A stretch of DNA of 64,000 nt, from positions 53,334,094 to 53,398,093 of the forward strand of contig NC_079136.1 of the NCBI RefSeq assembly GCF_945859705.1, in the 5' to 3' direction. Below the pieces are notes generated by a model. It had not been told where the DNA came from. It searched no databases and saw only the letters and a program-made list of their open reading frames with translations. Source of the stretch: Episyrphus balteatus. Lineage: Eukaryota; Arthropoda; Insecta; Diptera; Syrphidae. Shown in pieces: positions 34,116 to 45,440 of the stretch; positions within the stretch are counted from its first letter, which is position 1, and every line of letters starts with the position of its first letter. The translations under genes and the position numbers were made by a program.

Positions 34116-34548
34116 CACTGAGGGAAAAACCGCAACGTAAAATCTAATATGTTCAACGTTGATTTAATGTTGAAAAAACTAACATGAAATATCTTTAAAT
34201 TAAAATTGAAACAACTTAAGAAATTTTTAATTTTTGTCGGGCTTCAGCTTTTGTAGCATTTTATCACTTTAATTTCCAACATATGAGATAGCACAGTGGT
34301 AAAGCATTCGCCTAGTAACCTAAGAGTTGTAGGTTTGATCCCCAGCGGCTCCCAATTTTTTCTTTATTTTTTTTAATAAATTGATGCTTTTTTTTCAAAA
34401 ATTTAAAAATGTGTTATAATGGCAAACCACTTTTAACTAACGATGTTCTACTTTGATTTTAAAATTTGTCTCTTCAACGCAAAATCATTCCGAAAAATAG
34501 TTGAATCAACGTGGTTTTCGTTGAATTTAAGTTGTTTTTTCCTCAGTG
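34116..34548. mobile_element. TIR element with TA duplication carrying a tRNA-like promoter
   Basis: The left terminus CACTGAGGGAAAAAC and the right terminus GTTTTTTCCTCAGTG are inverted repeats flanked by TA (34114-34115, 34549-34550). Close to the termini lie AACGTTGA and CAACGT words in both orientations. In the middle sits a tRNA-related block (34284-34352). It is 433 bp with no protein frame. Confidence 0.8.
34284..34352 (+). repeat. tRNA-like pol III promoter block (A and B boxes) inside a TIR element
   Basis: TAGCACAGTGG at 34289-34299 fits the tRNA A box, and GGTTTGATCCC at 34332-34342 fits the B box. The spacing of about 43 bases is normal for tRNA genes. The cloverleaf is degraded (T-stem mismatches, weak D-stem), so this is tRNA-derived sequence of the SINE-head type, not a working tRNA gene. 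Confidence 0.75.
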
Positions 34549-34550
34549 TA

Positions 34551-36804
34551 GGTATCACTTAACTTAGAGGACTTGAACTCTTAAATCAAACGTGTAAGAT
34601 AACGGTTACCCAAAGTATTCTGTTCACTTCAAACTTCGTAGTTAAGAGTTTTTCGTTCCATGAGGGGGTATTAACCCATTTGTTTTTAGACCAAAATTTA
34701 TCTTAGGCACTTGCCAAATAACAGAAATGGAAAAATTTGAGTTTTTCAAAAACGACACTTAAATGAGAATGACACATGTGGGTGCATAACTTTAAAAAAA
34801 ATTAGACCATTTATTAAAGTTAGGCACCTACCTAGCTGCATACAAGCGTTTTCTTGTTGTCTGACTTTCTCATAAAGGAGGTAGTCTATTGGACCGAATT
34901 TTTTGTACGAAACCTTCAACTTTGAAATCAAGAAATTTTCCAAAAATTTAGTTTTGAAAGAAAAAATTCAATTTTCTGTTATGAAAAATCTAATATTTGA
35001 ATAGAGGTAATTTTTTTTAATTTTATTTTTATGTGTCAACAAATATTTTAGATCCGGCAATTCTGTCGATCTGTCTGTCTGTATGTACCTCGAGCTTCTG
35101 CCTAAACTACTGGAGCGATGTTCTTCAAAGTTGGTAGTGAACAGTTTTGAGTGATTCCCTACAGGAGATATTGCAATTTTTTTAGGACTTGCCATATAAC
35201 GGAAATAGAAAAGTATTTTTTTTTTCCAAAAACGGCTGTAAGGATTTTGATTAAAATTTTTGTGTGTAGCATTACACATAAGACCCAACTTTTGAAATAA
35301 AAAAAAAATATTTTTATACCGTTTATATTAACGATACCTGCAATACAACGGGTTTTTTTTTTTTGGTTTCTGAATATCTCGTAAACGACTAAACGACCCA
35401 ATTTCAACAAACATTTTTGTACAAAAGCGTTTAGGAAAGAGTAATATTAAAATTTTAGAAAATTTTTAAAAAACACATTTTTGGATTTCTAAAAAATACT
35501 TATTTCAAAAATTTATTTTTTGAATATGGGTTGGTGACAAATTTTTAAATTTCGTTAAATTTTGTCCGGACTCGTTCAAAAGCTTTCTGAAAGTGTTTTA
35601 TTCGTTAGAAAATGACAGACAGAACGATTCCAGAAGAGGGAATTCTCTTCTTGATTTCAAAACAGAATTCACTCAAGAAGTAGGTACTAATACATGAATA
35701 TTCAAATGCAAAAAAAAACTCAATCAGTGTGTTTTTTTTTAATTCAAGAATTAATTGTTTTCTGAAATTTAAATTAATTAAAAACTAGAAATGGATGCAT
35801 TAAAGTGATGGAATGATTTATTATCATCATCTTCTTCGTCGTCCTCCTCATAATTAAAATTTTTCAACTTTAATACTATGTCATTCGTTTGCCAGAAAAA
35901 AAAAATTAATTCAAATTTTTGACATTTAAAATTTTACACAAACGCAAACAAACAGAATTGAGTGGAAGCGATTCAAACCGTTTTATTGGATTTCAGAACG
36001 AGTGAATCGAGTGAATCGAAAACAACATAATTGTTTCTTCAAAATGACATGCCAAATTTTTTTTTTTTGAAAAATGTTAGAAAATTTGTACATAATATCC
36101 TTGAAAATTATTTTTTTTTTAAAACGGCTCTAACGATTTTCGAATTTTTTTTTTCTAAAAATTCTTTTTGGTATAAGAAATCAACTGGCATACTTGGTTT
36201 TGTGTTAAAGATCATTTAAAGTGGTGTTTTTAGTCAATTATAAAAACAGATTTCTTTGAACTCGAAAAATTCAAAAAAATATTGTTAAAGTTTAAGATAA
36301 ACCAAAGACGAATTTAAAAAAAAAAAAATTAAAATAAGGAAAATTATGAAAATATTAAATATATTTATTTTTTTTTCAAAATCAAACAATTTTCGAAAAC
36401 ATTTGCATTTTTTTGTAATCCAAAAATGTATAGGTAAGTAAATATATTATTGAAAAGGCGATTTGATATTATGGTAACTTTAACGGTTCTGTATGAAAGT
36501 TTTTGTTTCAATCTGCAAAATCTTTTTCGCAAAATTCAGAAATAAATAAATACTAATTGTACATTCGGGGACAATATAAATAAGATGCATGACTGGCGGC
36601 GCTCGTACTTGCTCTTATGGTAAAAGTTACTCCAATGTTAAAGATTTTTATTGAACAAAATTAGGGAAAATTTAAAATTTGATATTTTTAAGGATTTTCA
36701 TAAGTCGAATTTTATCAGTCGTAGAAAACAATCTAAATGAAATTATTTCATAAAAAAGTCCTAAAAAACAAAACAAAAATGAACAAAAATGTAGGTGCTA
36801 TTGT
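34551..36804. other. AT-rich intergenic DNA with a degenerate dispersed repeat
   Basis: Two related blocks, near 34690-34990 and 35170-35450, share CTTGCCAAATAACAGAAATG-type words. Blocks resembling AAAACGGCTCTAACGATTTT occur at 35230 and 36120. These look like old repeat fragments. No gene is seen. Confidence 0.45.
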
Positions 36805-37237
36805 GGGTACGTTCAAACAGTTAAGCTATCGGATAGCTTTTTGTTGTTGTAAACAGAGTTAAAAATTAGCAAAGAAACGAACGATTTTCTGTCAAAAATT
36901 AATCTAATGGTATCCGAGAATTTTTGGTATACCTCAGGTATTCGAGTGATCAGCTGATAAATATTTGGCTATTTCTAATTTTGATTTCTATTCGCACGAT
37001 TATTCAGCTTGAAAAGAAAATAAATTTGCAAGAATCACAGTTAAATCGATTGTACAAGTACTATGCAACAATAAAAAAAACAGGAATTTGCTCAAGAGAA
37101 ACAATTTCCTCTTTTCAATATTTTCATATTTTTTTTGTAGCTGCTTTGGCAAGCTATCTGGATAGATTTTCGTTCAAAGAGATATTCCAGATACGGGTAT
37201 CCCAGATAGACTATCCGATAGCTGTTTGAACGTGTCC
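36805..37237. mobile_element. TIR element with AGCTATCGGATAGCT-type ends
   Basis: The left end GGGTACGTTCAAACAG is followed by AAGCTATCGGATAGC. The right end is the complement of GGACACGTTCAAACAGC followed by TATCGGATAG. The inverted repeats extend over about 33 bp with mismatches. The target duplication is unclear, so the superfamily is not assigned. The 101-codon open stretch inside shows no transposase motif. Confidence 0.7.
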
Positions 37238-38985
37238 AATGGTAATTACTAAAAAATGTATTGCAGTAAAAACAGATTTCAACAGGATTGTTGCTAGAAA
37301 TTTACTTTCCCATTTTTGGGTAAAAGCAAACAATTCGATAGTGAATTCGATAGTGAATGGAATGGAAAAAATGTTAGCAAAAAATCAAGACTTCCGACAG
37401 TAAATTGTTAAAAATGAAGCAGATTTAAAAAATATTGTCAATTTTGAAGTTCTTGGTTTAACATGTACATTGTACAATGTACATATCGGCCCATTAAAAG
37501 TTGCATACCCCTGATTTAAGAACTTTTAGTTCAAAACCTTTTTGAACCATTTTCTGTAATTTAAAAGAAAATTAACCTAAGATAAATGCATTCAACAATA
37601 CCTTAGCATTGTTCATCTATACAAAAGTAGGTATTTGACAAAACGTGACTCTTGATGCACATTATGTTTTATATATTATATGCATTTAGAAAGGGTTAAA
37701 TCATCGATTTGTTTAATTAAATTTTTGAACAAAGAACATAAATGTGCGGGCAAGTGCATAACACATATCCAAGATATGTAATAGCTATAACAACTAAGTC
37801 TTACTATTTGAACCTACATTTTATTCTCTATCTCACCTATCTAGCTATTTTGGAAATTTTACTAATATGTATCTTAGCAACTCCCACAGAGCTTTAACAA
37901 AATTTTTGATTCCACTTCTCTATATAATAAATTCATATATGTGAGTTGTGTGTTTGTATGGTTTTGGTTCCGTAAATTAGAAGAAATTCCTTAGGAAAAC
38001 GCATCATGGAATCAAGAAGATTCGTAAAGCAAAGCATCTCAACAAGAAAAAAAATAACAAAAAAAAAAAAAACGAATTCAAAACTAAATACTCAAAGGAA
38101 ACCTAATTCCACACTTAAGGCATAAAGGATGAGGTGGTGGAGATGAGGGGGACGACTGGATGGGCAGAAGGAGGTGCGGTTCGGCTATAAATGATGATGA
38201 TAATGATGATCTCAATGCGCATCAAGCGGTTGGGTGCAGTAGCAAGCACATACTTACTTATATATGAATGTCTCTGTGTATGTGAGTATATATATATTTT
38301 AGTGCCACTACAGTATGCAATTAGGCACTCAGCTACGAAAGATAATATACAACAAGAAGAAGAAGAAGGATCTTCTCAAAATCCCTAAGTCGGTTAAATT
38401 CATCCTTTTATGATGAATTTGGTTTTTGGTCATTCATTTGACTTGCACCCCTCATTTATTTTATATATAAATTTGCATGTAGTTTGTGTGTGTTGGCTTG
38501 GAGTTTTCTTCAAATCTTCATTCCAAAATACAGACCATAACAGACCACACCAGACCATCAGCAACAAGAAAACAAGGACGACATTAGACGTTAACATTAG
38601 ACGTTTTATAAAAGGAAAAAGGGGGTTTGGCTTGGCTTTTGCAAAATATTTATGGCAAACCAGCTTACGGTTTAGATTTTCACAAAAGCCCAAAGGTAGA
38701 GAGTCATCATATCTATATATAGTTATAAAGATGAAAAACATGAGGAAAGAGGTGCAAGGAGTTAAATTCGAGGATCTCAGTTATATATGGGAGAGAGGTC
38801 AAGCTCTTTGAACAAAAGTCAGGCCACAGTAACATCTCATCTCGCAGCAAGGAAGTCCTCTCCAGCTCATCATCATCATCATTATTATTATCATTGTCGT
38901 TGATGATGCTGTCGTCTTCTAGCTATAGCCTCATCTATTCGCCTTTGTGTGCATCTCTCTTATGCTATCGATGCAGGGAATCCTA
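37238..38985. other. Intergenic DNA, no gene supported
   Basis: Mostly AT-rich. Between about 38.1 and 38.9 kb the sequence is more complex and includes GAT triplets (38188-38215) and ATC/ATT triplets (38871-38905). The overlapping 133-codon plus and 103-codon minus frames at 38.41-38.81 kb have no recognised domain. Confidence 0.45.
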
Positions 38986-39114
38986 CACGGAGAAAACATA
39001 ACGCCAGGGATAACTTTACTTCTAGTATATTTAATCAGAATAAAGTTGAATATACCAGAAATAAAGTTAAATATACCAGAAGCATAGTCATCCCTGCCTT
39101 ATTTTTTCTCTGTG
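38986..39114. mobile_element. 129-bp MITE with TA duplication
   Basis: The left terminus CACGGAGAAAA and the right terminus TTTTTTCTCTGTG are inverted repeats flanked by TA (38984-38985 and 39115-39116). A second, inner inverted repeat (CAGGGATAACTTTA-like against GTCATCCCTG) lies just inside, with AATATACCAGAA repeated in the middle. Confidence 0.8.
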
Positions 39115-39116
39115 TA

Positions 39117-39867
39117 GGAGAACTAATGTAAATAATAACCTAAGGTAAATGTATTATGTTATCCTTTTGTTATGCTCTAGCTGAATGCGAACCAAGTTGC
39201 ATCAAGCAGCCCAACAGTTGCCCAGGAAAACACAGTACAGAGATCTCAGTGTCTGTATAAGGATACCTTCCTTATACCATATAAACTACCTTAGGTATGT
39301 GATTTTCTTGTATCTTCTGCCACATATTATTTCCCGTGTTCTAACACCCTCCAGAGATACAATTTGCATTCGCTTCCAATCTAGAACTTATATCTACAAC
39401 CTATAATGGGCGGATGGAGATGCTGTGCATTGTGCGTATAGAAATACTACAGAATTTCGGTATAATGGTTTTGTTTTTCAACAAAAACACTGCCACCTTT
39501 GAGTGTATTGATGTTCGTTTTCGAAAATGTTCATAGGAAATCAAAACGCGGATGACTAGAAGAAGGTGGAAGGGAGAAGCTCATACTTCTGTGTGATGAA
39601 AACCGCTAAGAGTGTTTTTGAGAAATTTGAAAAGCTCTCAAGCGTGAATACACATATTCTTGGTTCTCGTCCTAGTGATCGAGAAAGACTTGATATCACC
39701 AAAACCTGAGACTATTTTAGTGTACGAAAATTAGAATGGAATATTGGAAATACGACAGGTCCGTATAGACGGTAAAAACAATATATTATTTGGCAAACAA
39801 TATCTGAGTAGGTACGGGTGACGGATCATATCGAGCTTGGTATTGGTACTAGCTGTAGCTATGCAAC
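39117..39867. other. Intergenic DNA, nothing recognised
   Basis: Moderately complex sequence without a credible frame, RNA or repeat boundary. Confidence 0.4.
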
Positions 39868-40337
39868 CATAAAAAAGAAATCTGATTCATCTTAAAATAC
39901 CTAAAATTACACCCTTTTAAAACAATACGATTTCCGCTTAAAATAAGTGGAATCCGCTTAAATTCTGTTAATTTTAACGTGAACTTCATTTCATATAAAA
40001 TATAGAAAATAAAAATTTAATAATTATAGTCGGACTTTAGCTTAAGTTGCAGTTTATCTTACTTATTTCCATCAGTGAGATAGGCAACAGGCTGATGGTA
40101 AAGAACTCGCCTATTGACTCAACAGTTGTAGGTTCAATTTCCATTTACAAGTAAGTGTTTCCATATAAAAATAATATGGTTTTCCGGTTGGATTTTTTTT
40201 TTAAATTTGCGCATTCAAGAAATTAAAAAGATTTGTCCGCTTAAATTAAAACGGAGGTCATCTCGGCCAAAAAAGATGCAGAAATCTGCTTAATTTAGTG
40301 TGGAATCCTCTTGTTTTAAGGTGGCCTTTTTTCTATG
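39868..40337. mobile_element. Second, diverged copy of the tRNA-carrying element (boundaries approximate)
   Basis: The core at about 40010-40145 aligns with 34225-34345: GTCGGACTTTAGC matches GTCGGGCTTCAGC, then ATTTCCA, GAGATAG, GGTAAAG, CGCCTA and GTTGTAGGTT occur in the same order. A B box (GGTTCAATTTC) is at 40131-40141, and the A box is eroded by a small insertion. Flanks contain CCGCTTAAAAT words in direct and inverted form. The ends CATAAAAAAG and CTTTTTTCTATG may be the inverted termini, but no duplication is visible. Confidence 0.6.
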
Positions 40338-40640
40338 CTCGTAGGTCCTATACGAGTATGTTAAGCTTTTGAAATCGGCTTATTTTTCTAGTTATAGATA
40401 AAAAGTCAAATAGTAGTAACAAAAGACGCGAAGTTACAGAAACGGTCGCGTATATCGAAAGTAGTTTTTTTTTTGGCGTTTGTCGAAAAACTTTTTTTCA
40501 AATTTCAAATCCTAACAGCGCGGAAAAGTTGCGAATGCTGAAGACTAAGATGGATTTAGTTAGGGTTAGTATCCTTTGCCTCCTGATCGGCCCTAAAGCT
40601 TGGAATTTTTTTTTTTAAATTGTATTTAAATAAAAATTTT

Positions 40641-41249
40641 ACCACCCCAACATCTTATTTTTCTAATATAATAGCTTTACACAACTTCATATTAAGTAGA
40701 CAAAAAAATTGTTCAAATTCTTTCTTTTTTTTTTTTGGAAATTTTTGTCGAAATATGGCATAATTTCAATTTTTACTATATTTTTTTCATTTTTATAAAG
40801 TACATATTTGGTAAATTACACTGGTCAACAAGGTTTTTGTTACAGACACCAAGATATACTTTTCTATATGTTTTTTTTTGTGTGCTGAGCTCGAATCCGA
40901 AGTCAGAATAATTCTATCACATCACGTTTTTGAGATAATCCCGTTAAAACAATCGAAAATGCCTCTTTTTACCAGATTTCGAGATTATTTCATAGCGTTT
41001 GGTTATTTGTTTTAAATAAATTTGTATATTAAAAGAATATCTTGGTGTAAAAAAAACCTTGTTGACCAGTGTAATATACCAAATATGTAGTCTAAAAAAT
41101 AAAAAAAAATATCGTAAAAATTGAAATTTTGTCATATTTCGACAAAATTTCAAAACACCGCCACCGAAAGAATTTGAACAATTTTTTTGTCTATTTAATA
41201 TTAAGTTATGTGAAGCTATTATATTAGAAAAATAAGATGTTGGGGTGGT
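40641..41249. repeat. Large inverted repeat with arms of about 230 bp
   Basis: ACCACCCCAACATCTTATTT at 40641 is mirrored at 41249. The arms (40641-40870 and 41022-41249) share ATTTTTCTAATATAATAGC, TTGTCGAAATATG and other words with substitutions. The central spacer is about 150 bp. Confidence 0.85.
40819..41071. mobile_element. MITE with CACTGGTCAACAAGGTTTTT ends, at the core of the inverted repeat
   Basis: The inverted termini CACTGGTCAACAAGG and CCTTGTTGACCAGTG are flanked by TA on both sides (40817-40818, 41072-41073). The TIRs extend inward to CACCAAGATAT. The surrounding inverted repeat continues outside these termini, so either the true element is 40641-41249 or this MITE lies within a larger palindrome. 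Confidence 0.7.
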
Positions 41250-43322
41250 CAAATGGCTTTGACTATTTATTATTCTCTTCGTCGCACAGTGGTGCATTTG
41301 GTGCTTAATGGCGCCAAAAATCATTTGCACGGCATTTCTGGACGAAATTTCATGAAATTTAGGACATTTGTGTGAGAAATACACAAACTCTTCCAAATAT
41401 TTTCTATTCAAAGTGGTAGTTCTAAAATGGCAGACAGTTTATAGAATATAGTTTTTCAAAACAGTATATAATTTAGCTACATTGATGTCAAAAAGTTGTT
41501 CGCTCTGTATGTATAAAAATTTTTAAAAATTTAAACTAAGACCAAAAAGTATAATACTTAGTAGAAAAACACACTTTAAGACCTTTTTTTGTGATATTTC
41601 TCTTCATATTTTTTACATAGTATACATACCAACAAAATTTAAAACTTGAAACGATTTTGAATTTCTTTCTAAATTCATCTTAGAATTTTTAAAACTGTTT
41701 TTACTCATTGGACTTAATCTTTTAAGCTAAGTTGATCCAGAAAAGTTATCCTTATGCATACAAAATTTTGAAATTTTCAAGATTTAAATGGCGACTTTAA
41801 AATTTATAAAGCTTGAACAAATTGGATTCAAATGTGCTGAGAAAAAAGCGATAATAAACTTTTAGAAAACGTACATATTTTTTGTAAGTTTAAACAAAAA
41901 CATTCTGGCTGCTGCGCATGTCAACCAATTTTGAGAACAATTAACTATTAATTTGTATATTTTTTCCATTGTTAAGAGACAATATTATGTCAGTGTAAAT
42001 TAGCAGTACACTGACAATGACAAGTATAAACAACTTGCATCTATTTTCGATAAGAATATTTTTAGTGAACGTGATGAAAAGTAATTCGGTATGTCCCCAA
42101 AAAAACGAAAAGAAGCATCTGTGTTGCATATTAATAAGTTAACGGTATGTTAGCTTTGAAAGGACATTTTATTTTTTTTTCCATTTCAGATTTTTAGGAG
42201 AACTTGGGAAAAGAGTGAATTCTTAAATTTATAAAAAAAAAATTGTCATAACCCATCAATTTTGAATATAAATTAAAAATGAAAGGAAACCTTTTAAAAT
42301 CATTTTTCTAAAAAAATGTGTATGGCGTATACGTAATATTTTTTTGCGAAATTAATTAAATTTTTTTTTATATATTAATTATGTTAATAATAATAGTTTG
42401 CTAAATATGTTTGAACAACATTTTTATTCGTAGGTTAACGAAATCAATATATTTTTTCATAAATTTTAAAGTATGTACATTATATTATTTTGAAAAGTAA
42501 AAAAAGTTTTCATATTTTTGTTTAACTTTGACCTCGAATATCTTTCAAATGGTTAGATTAATAAAAAAAGTTAATAAGAAATTTTTTGTCGAGCAATCTG
42601 TTTCCTACAATAATATGTCATGCGCGTTTGATTATTATAATTTTTCAATTTTTTACAAAATTAAGAACAAAAAACGAATTTTTTAAGATTTTCTCGATTT
42701 TTGGACCTCAAATATCTACTAAACGGTTAGATAATTCAAAAAAGTGTATTTAACTTTTTTTGTAGAGTGTTCAATTTTCTACAAGAATATGTAAAAAAAT
42801 TTACTAAAAAGTCAATGAATAAAAAAATTATTTTTTTTTTTGGTAGAAGCTTGATGTAAAAATGGAAAATTGCAAAGCGGAGGACCTTCCCATTAATATA
42901 AAGAGCTCATATTTGGTGTGTATATTCTAGAGGGGTCTAGCAATCGATTTTTCGGAGTACCAAATCAAAAAAAAAAGAATTTCGATTTTTTTGACCCACC
43001 CAAATGTACTTGTACAATTTACATAGCTGAAAATCATGGTAAGATATTCAAAAGGTCTTAGAAAGTTCAAAACAGTTAAAAACTCAATAACCTAAAATTA
43101 TAACTATCATTTTCCAATTTTTTTGATTTTTATAGGTAATCTATTTTTAAAAAGAAAATTTTAAATCATAAAAACGTAATGCCCATTTTTTCCATTATCA
43201 TTTTTTCTATCAACATTATTCTTTTGAGGAATACCAAATTTGAAAAATAAGATATTTTTTTTTGGGGTTTTAAGTTTTTTTTTTTTGGTGTTGGCAACAT
43301 AACAAGTTTTTTGTTAAATCTG
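41250..43322. other. AT-rich intergenic DNA, no gene seen
   Basis: Homopolymer-rich sequence. A TATGGCGTATACGTAAT word near 42325 matches similar words near 3784 and 15530, so dispersed repeat fragments are present. No credible coding frame. Confidence 0.45.
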
Positions 43323-43453
43323 GGGTCAAATTACGGCACACGATTACGATCATACGTTAACGTTTTGACTATTTCTGTCTCTATTTAATTATTACAAAAC
43401 GATAGGGACACATAGCAACCATTCGTTAACGAACGTATGCCGTAATTCGACCC
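43323..43453. mobile_element. 131-bp MITE-like palindrome
   Basis: The left end GGGTCAAATTACGGCACACG and the right end, complement of GGGTCGAATTACGGCATACG, are 20-bp inverted repeats with two mismatches. Inner CGTTAACG words are also inverted. The target duplication is not clear. Confidence 0.7.
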
Positions 43454-45417
43454 TAGGTCTTTTATGAAGCAGTTATCTGTCCTAATTATTATTTGTTAAT
43501 TCTGTTGAATTTTATTTTCAAGCAGAATATAGTCCGGTCAATTTAGACATCCAAGGTTACAATAATTCCCAGCAAGCTGAAAGTTGGTAGGATTGTTGAA
43601 AACACCATCATAAATTAAATCTACAAAAATCTAAAATCAATCCGAGACCTGGAAAAAAATTTACTTGGGGTCAAAGGTCACAAAAACTGGTTATAGTCGT
43701 TTAGTTAAAAATCAATGAGAAAAAAATAAAATAAATGAATTGTGTTGTTTGAGTCGAAAGTGTAAGTTTTAAGCGTATTGTGGTGGTTACCAAACCAACA
43801 ATACAAAAGAACCTTGAGGGGTTAAGAGATTTTGAATGTGGATCACGATCAGAGTATGACTTGCCCCTATTCCAACAAACACATTTTGGGTTTTTGATCT
43901 TCTTTATTTTAAGGGTGTTCCCTTTCGTATCATAAATTGCAACATGATCAATACGGTTGATATTTCGATCATTAGTATTCTAGTAATTGCATTTTTAGAC
44001 ATCGAGACTAGGTACCTATCTCCACACGTGACATAAATCCATATCTGTTTCGCGTCACGTACTTGGATTGGATTCTCCAAAGTTTTGTTCATTAATATTC
44101 AAACATTAAATTGAAAAAATATTTTTTAAACATGTCCCCCAAGAGTAAATACACACACTTTACACGCGTATTGCCCCTTCTCTAATTTGACAGACCTGAA
44201 TTTGTATATTATATAGATATGTTTTTGGTTTTGTAGCTTGTTGTGTTTGATAACGTGCGAGCATGTGGAAGGATATTTCACTTCGTGAGATATTCCATAT
44301 ATACATATACAAAAGATATTTTCCTATATAGATTTTCCTCTATACTCTCCTTTTTGTCATCATCGCATGAAGATGGAAGATGAAGTAGAGGTGATGGAGA
44401 AGATACAGAGTCATGCTTGACCAACTATTAGGATAAAACATATATATACATCTGTTCCTTATTTCAAATGCTCCCTATGTATATATAAACAAAAATATCT
44501 ACATATAGGAAGGTATTATAAGGAAGAGACAGGGTGTCCTGCGAATTTTAACAAGCGCAAGGATTTTCAAAGACGTATCCCAAAATATTTTGTACCTCTC
44601 GTCGGACTATATCGGACAACTTGCAAGTCGGAGCGAAGGAGATGATGATGGTGATGTGTGCACCATTTTATATGGGTGGCACACACAAATTTTCCGAGTC
44701 ACTCAAACCCATGGAAACAGCCACCATCACAGGGCTATTCGGTGGTTGCCTAGTTGTTGGATCTTTTGGATCAGTTAGGCAGTAGCGGTAAAAGCATCCT
44801 TGCGAACAAGGAATAAATTGCCCATTCTTCCCCCCTCGTCCTCTTCAACTTTCCTATAGTTCTAATATACACTCACACATACAAATACACAATACAAACT
44901 TACATGAGTAGGTATACCTACTCTTGGTCTTCTGGTCAGTTTTCCATTTGAAAGGCTTGAGTTCACTTCACTTCGCCTTCACACCACCCAAACCCACGAC
45001 CAACAACGACGTCGACGACGACGAACGGAAAGTCCTGTCCCGTTTGGGCTAAGAACCAACCACCACCATTTGCCACCACCAATCCACCTCCCATATAGAA
45101 AAGCATAAAAGGAATTGTGTTGGTGTTTATCTTCTTCCTTCGTCGTCGTATATGGCCAAGTGTGTATCCTTGCGAAATTCATCTGCGAGGATAGAGCATT
45201 TGCTTATGTTTGGAGAAGGTATACCGTATACGTGTGTTATTTTCTTCTTCTGTCGTATACGGTTTAGTTTTTTATTTTTTTTTTTGGTTTCTTCGTCAAA
45301 ATCGTCGTCGTCCTGGTCGTCATCCTGTGTGCATTGTGAGTGAGAGGATATCTTTAAAGAGGCATTGAAGGGTTCGGGCCTGAAGAAATATCCGGTTCGC
45401 TGCTGCCATGGCAGCGA

Positions 45418-45440
45418 CGATGATGATGATGATGATGATG
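45418..45440. repeat. (GAT)n trinucleotide run
   Basis: Seven to eight tandem GAT units. Confidence 0.9.

Noticed and set aside
34284..34352. A genuine tRNA gene
   Set aside because: A and B boxes are present but the D- and T-stems are mismatched, no clean acceptor stem forms, and the block is embedded in a transposon-like element with a diverged sister copy.
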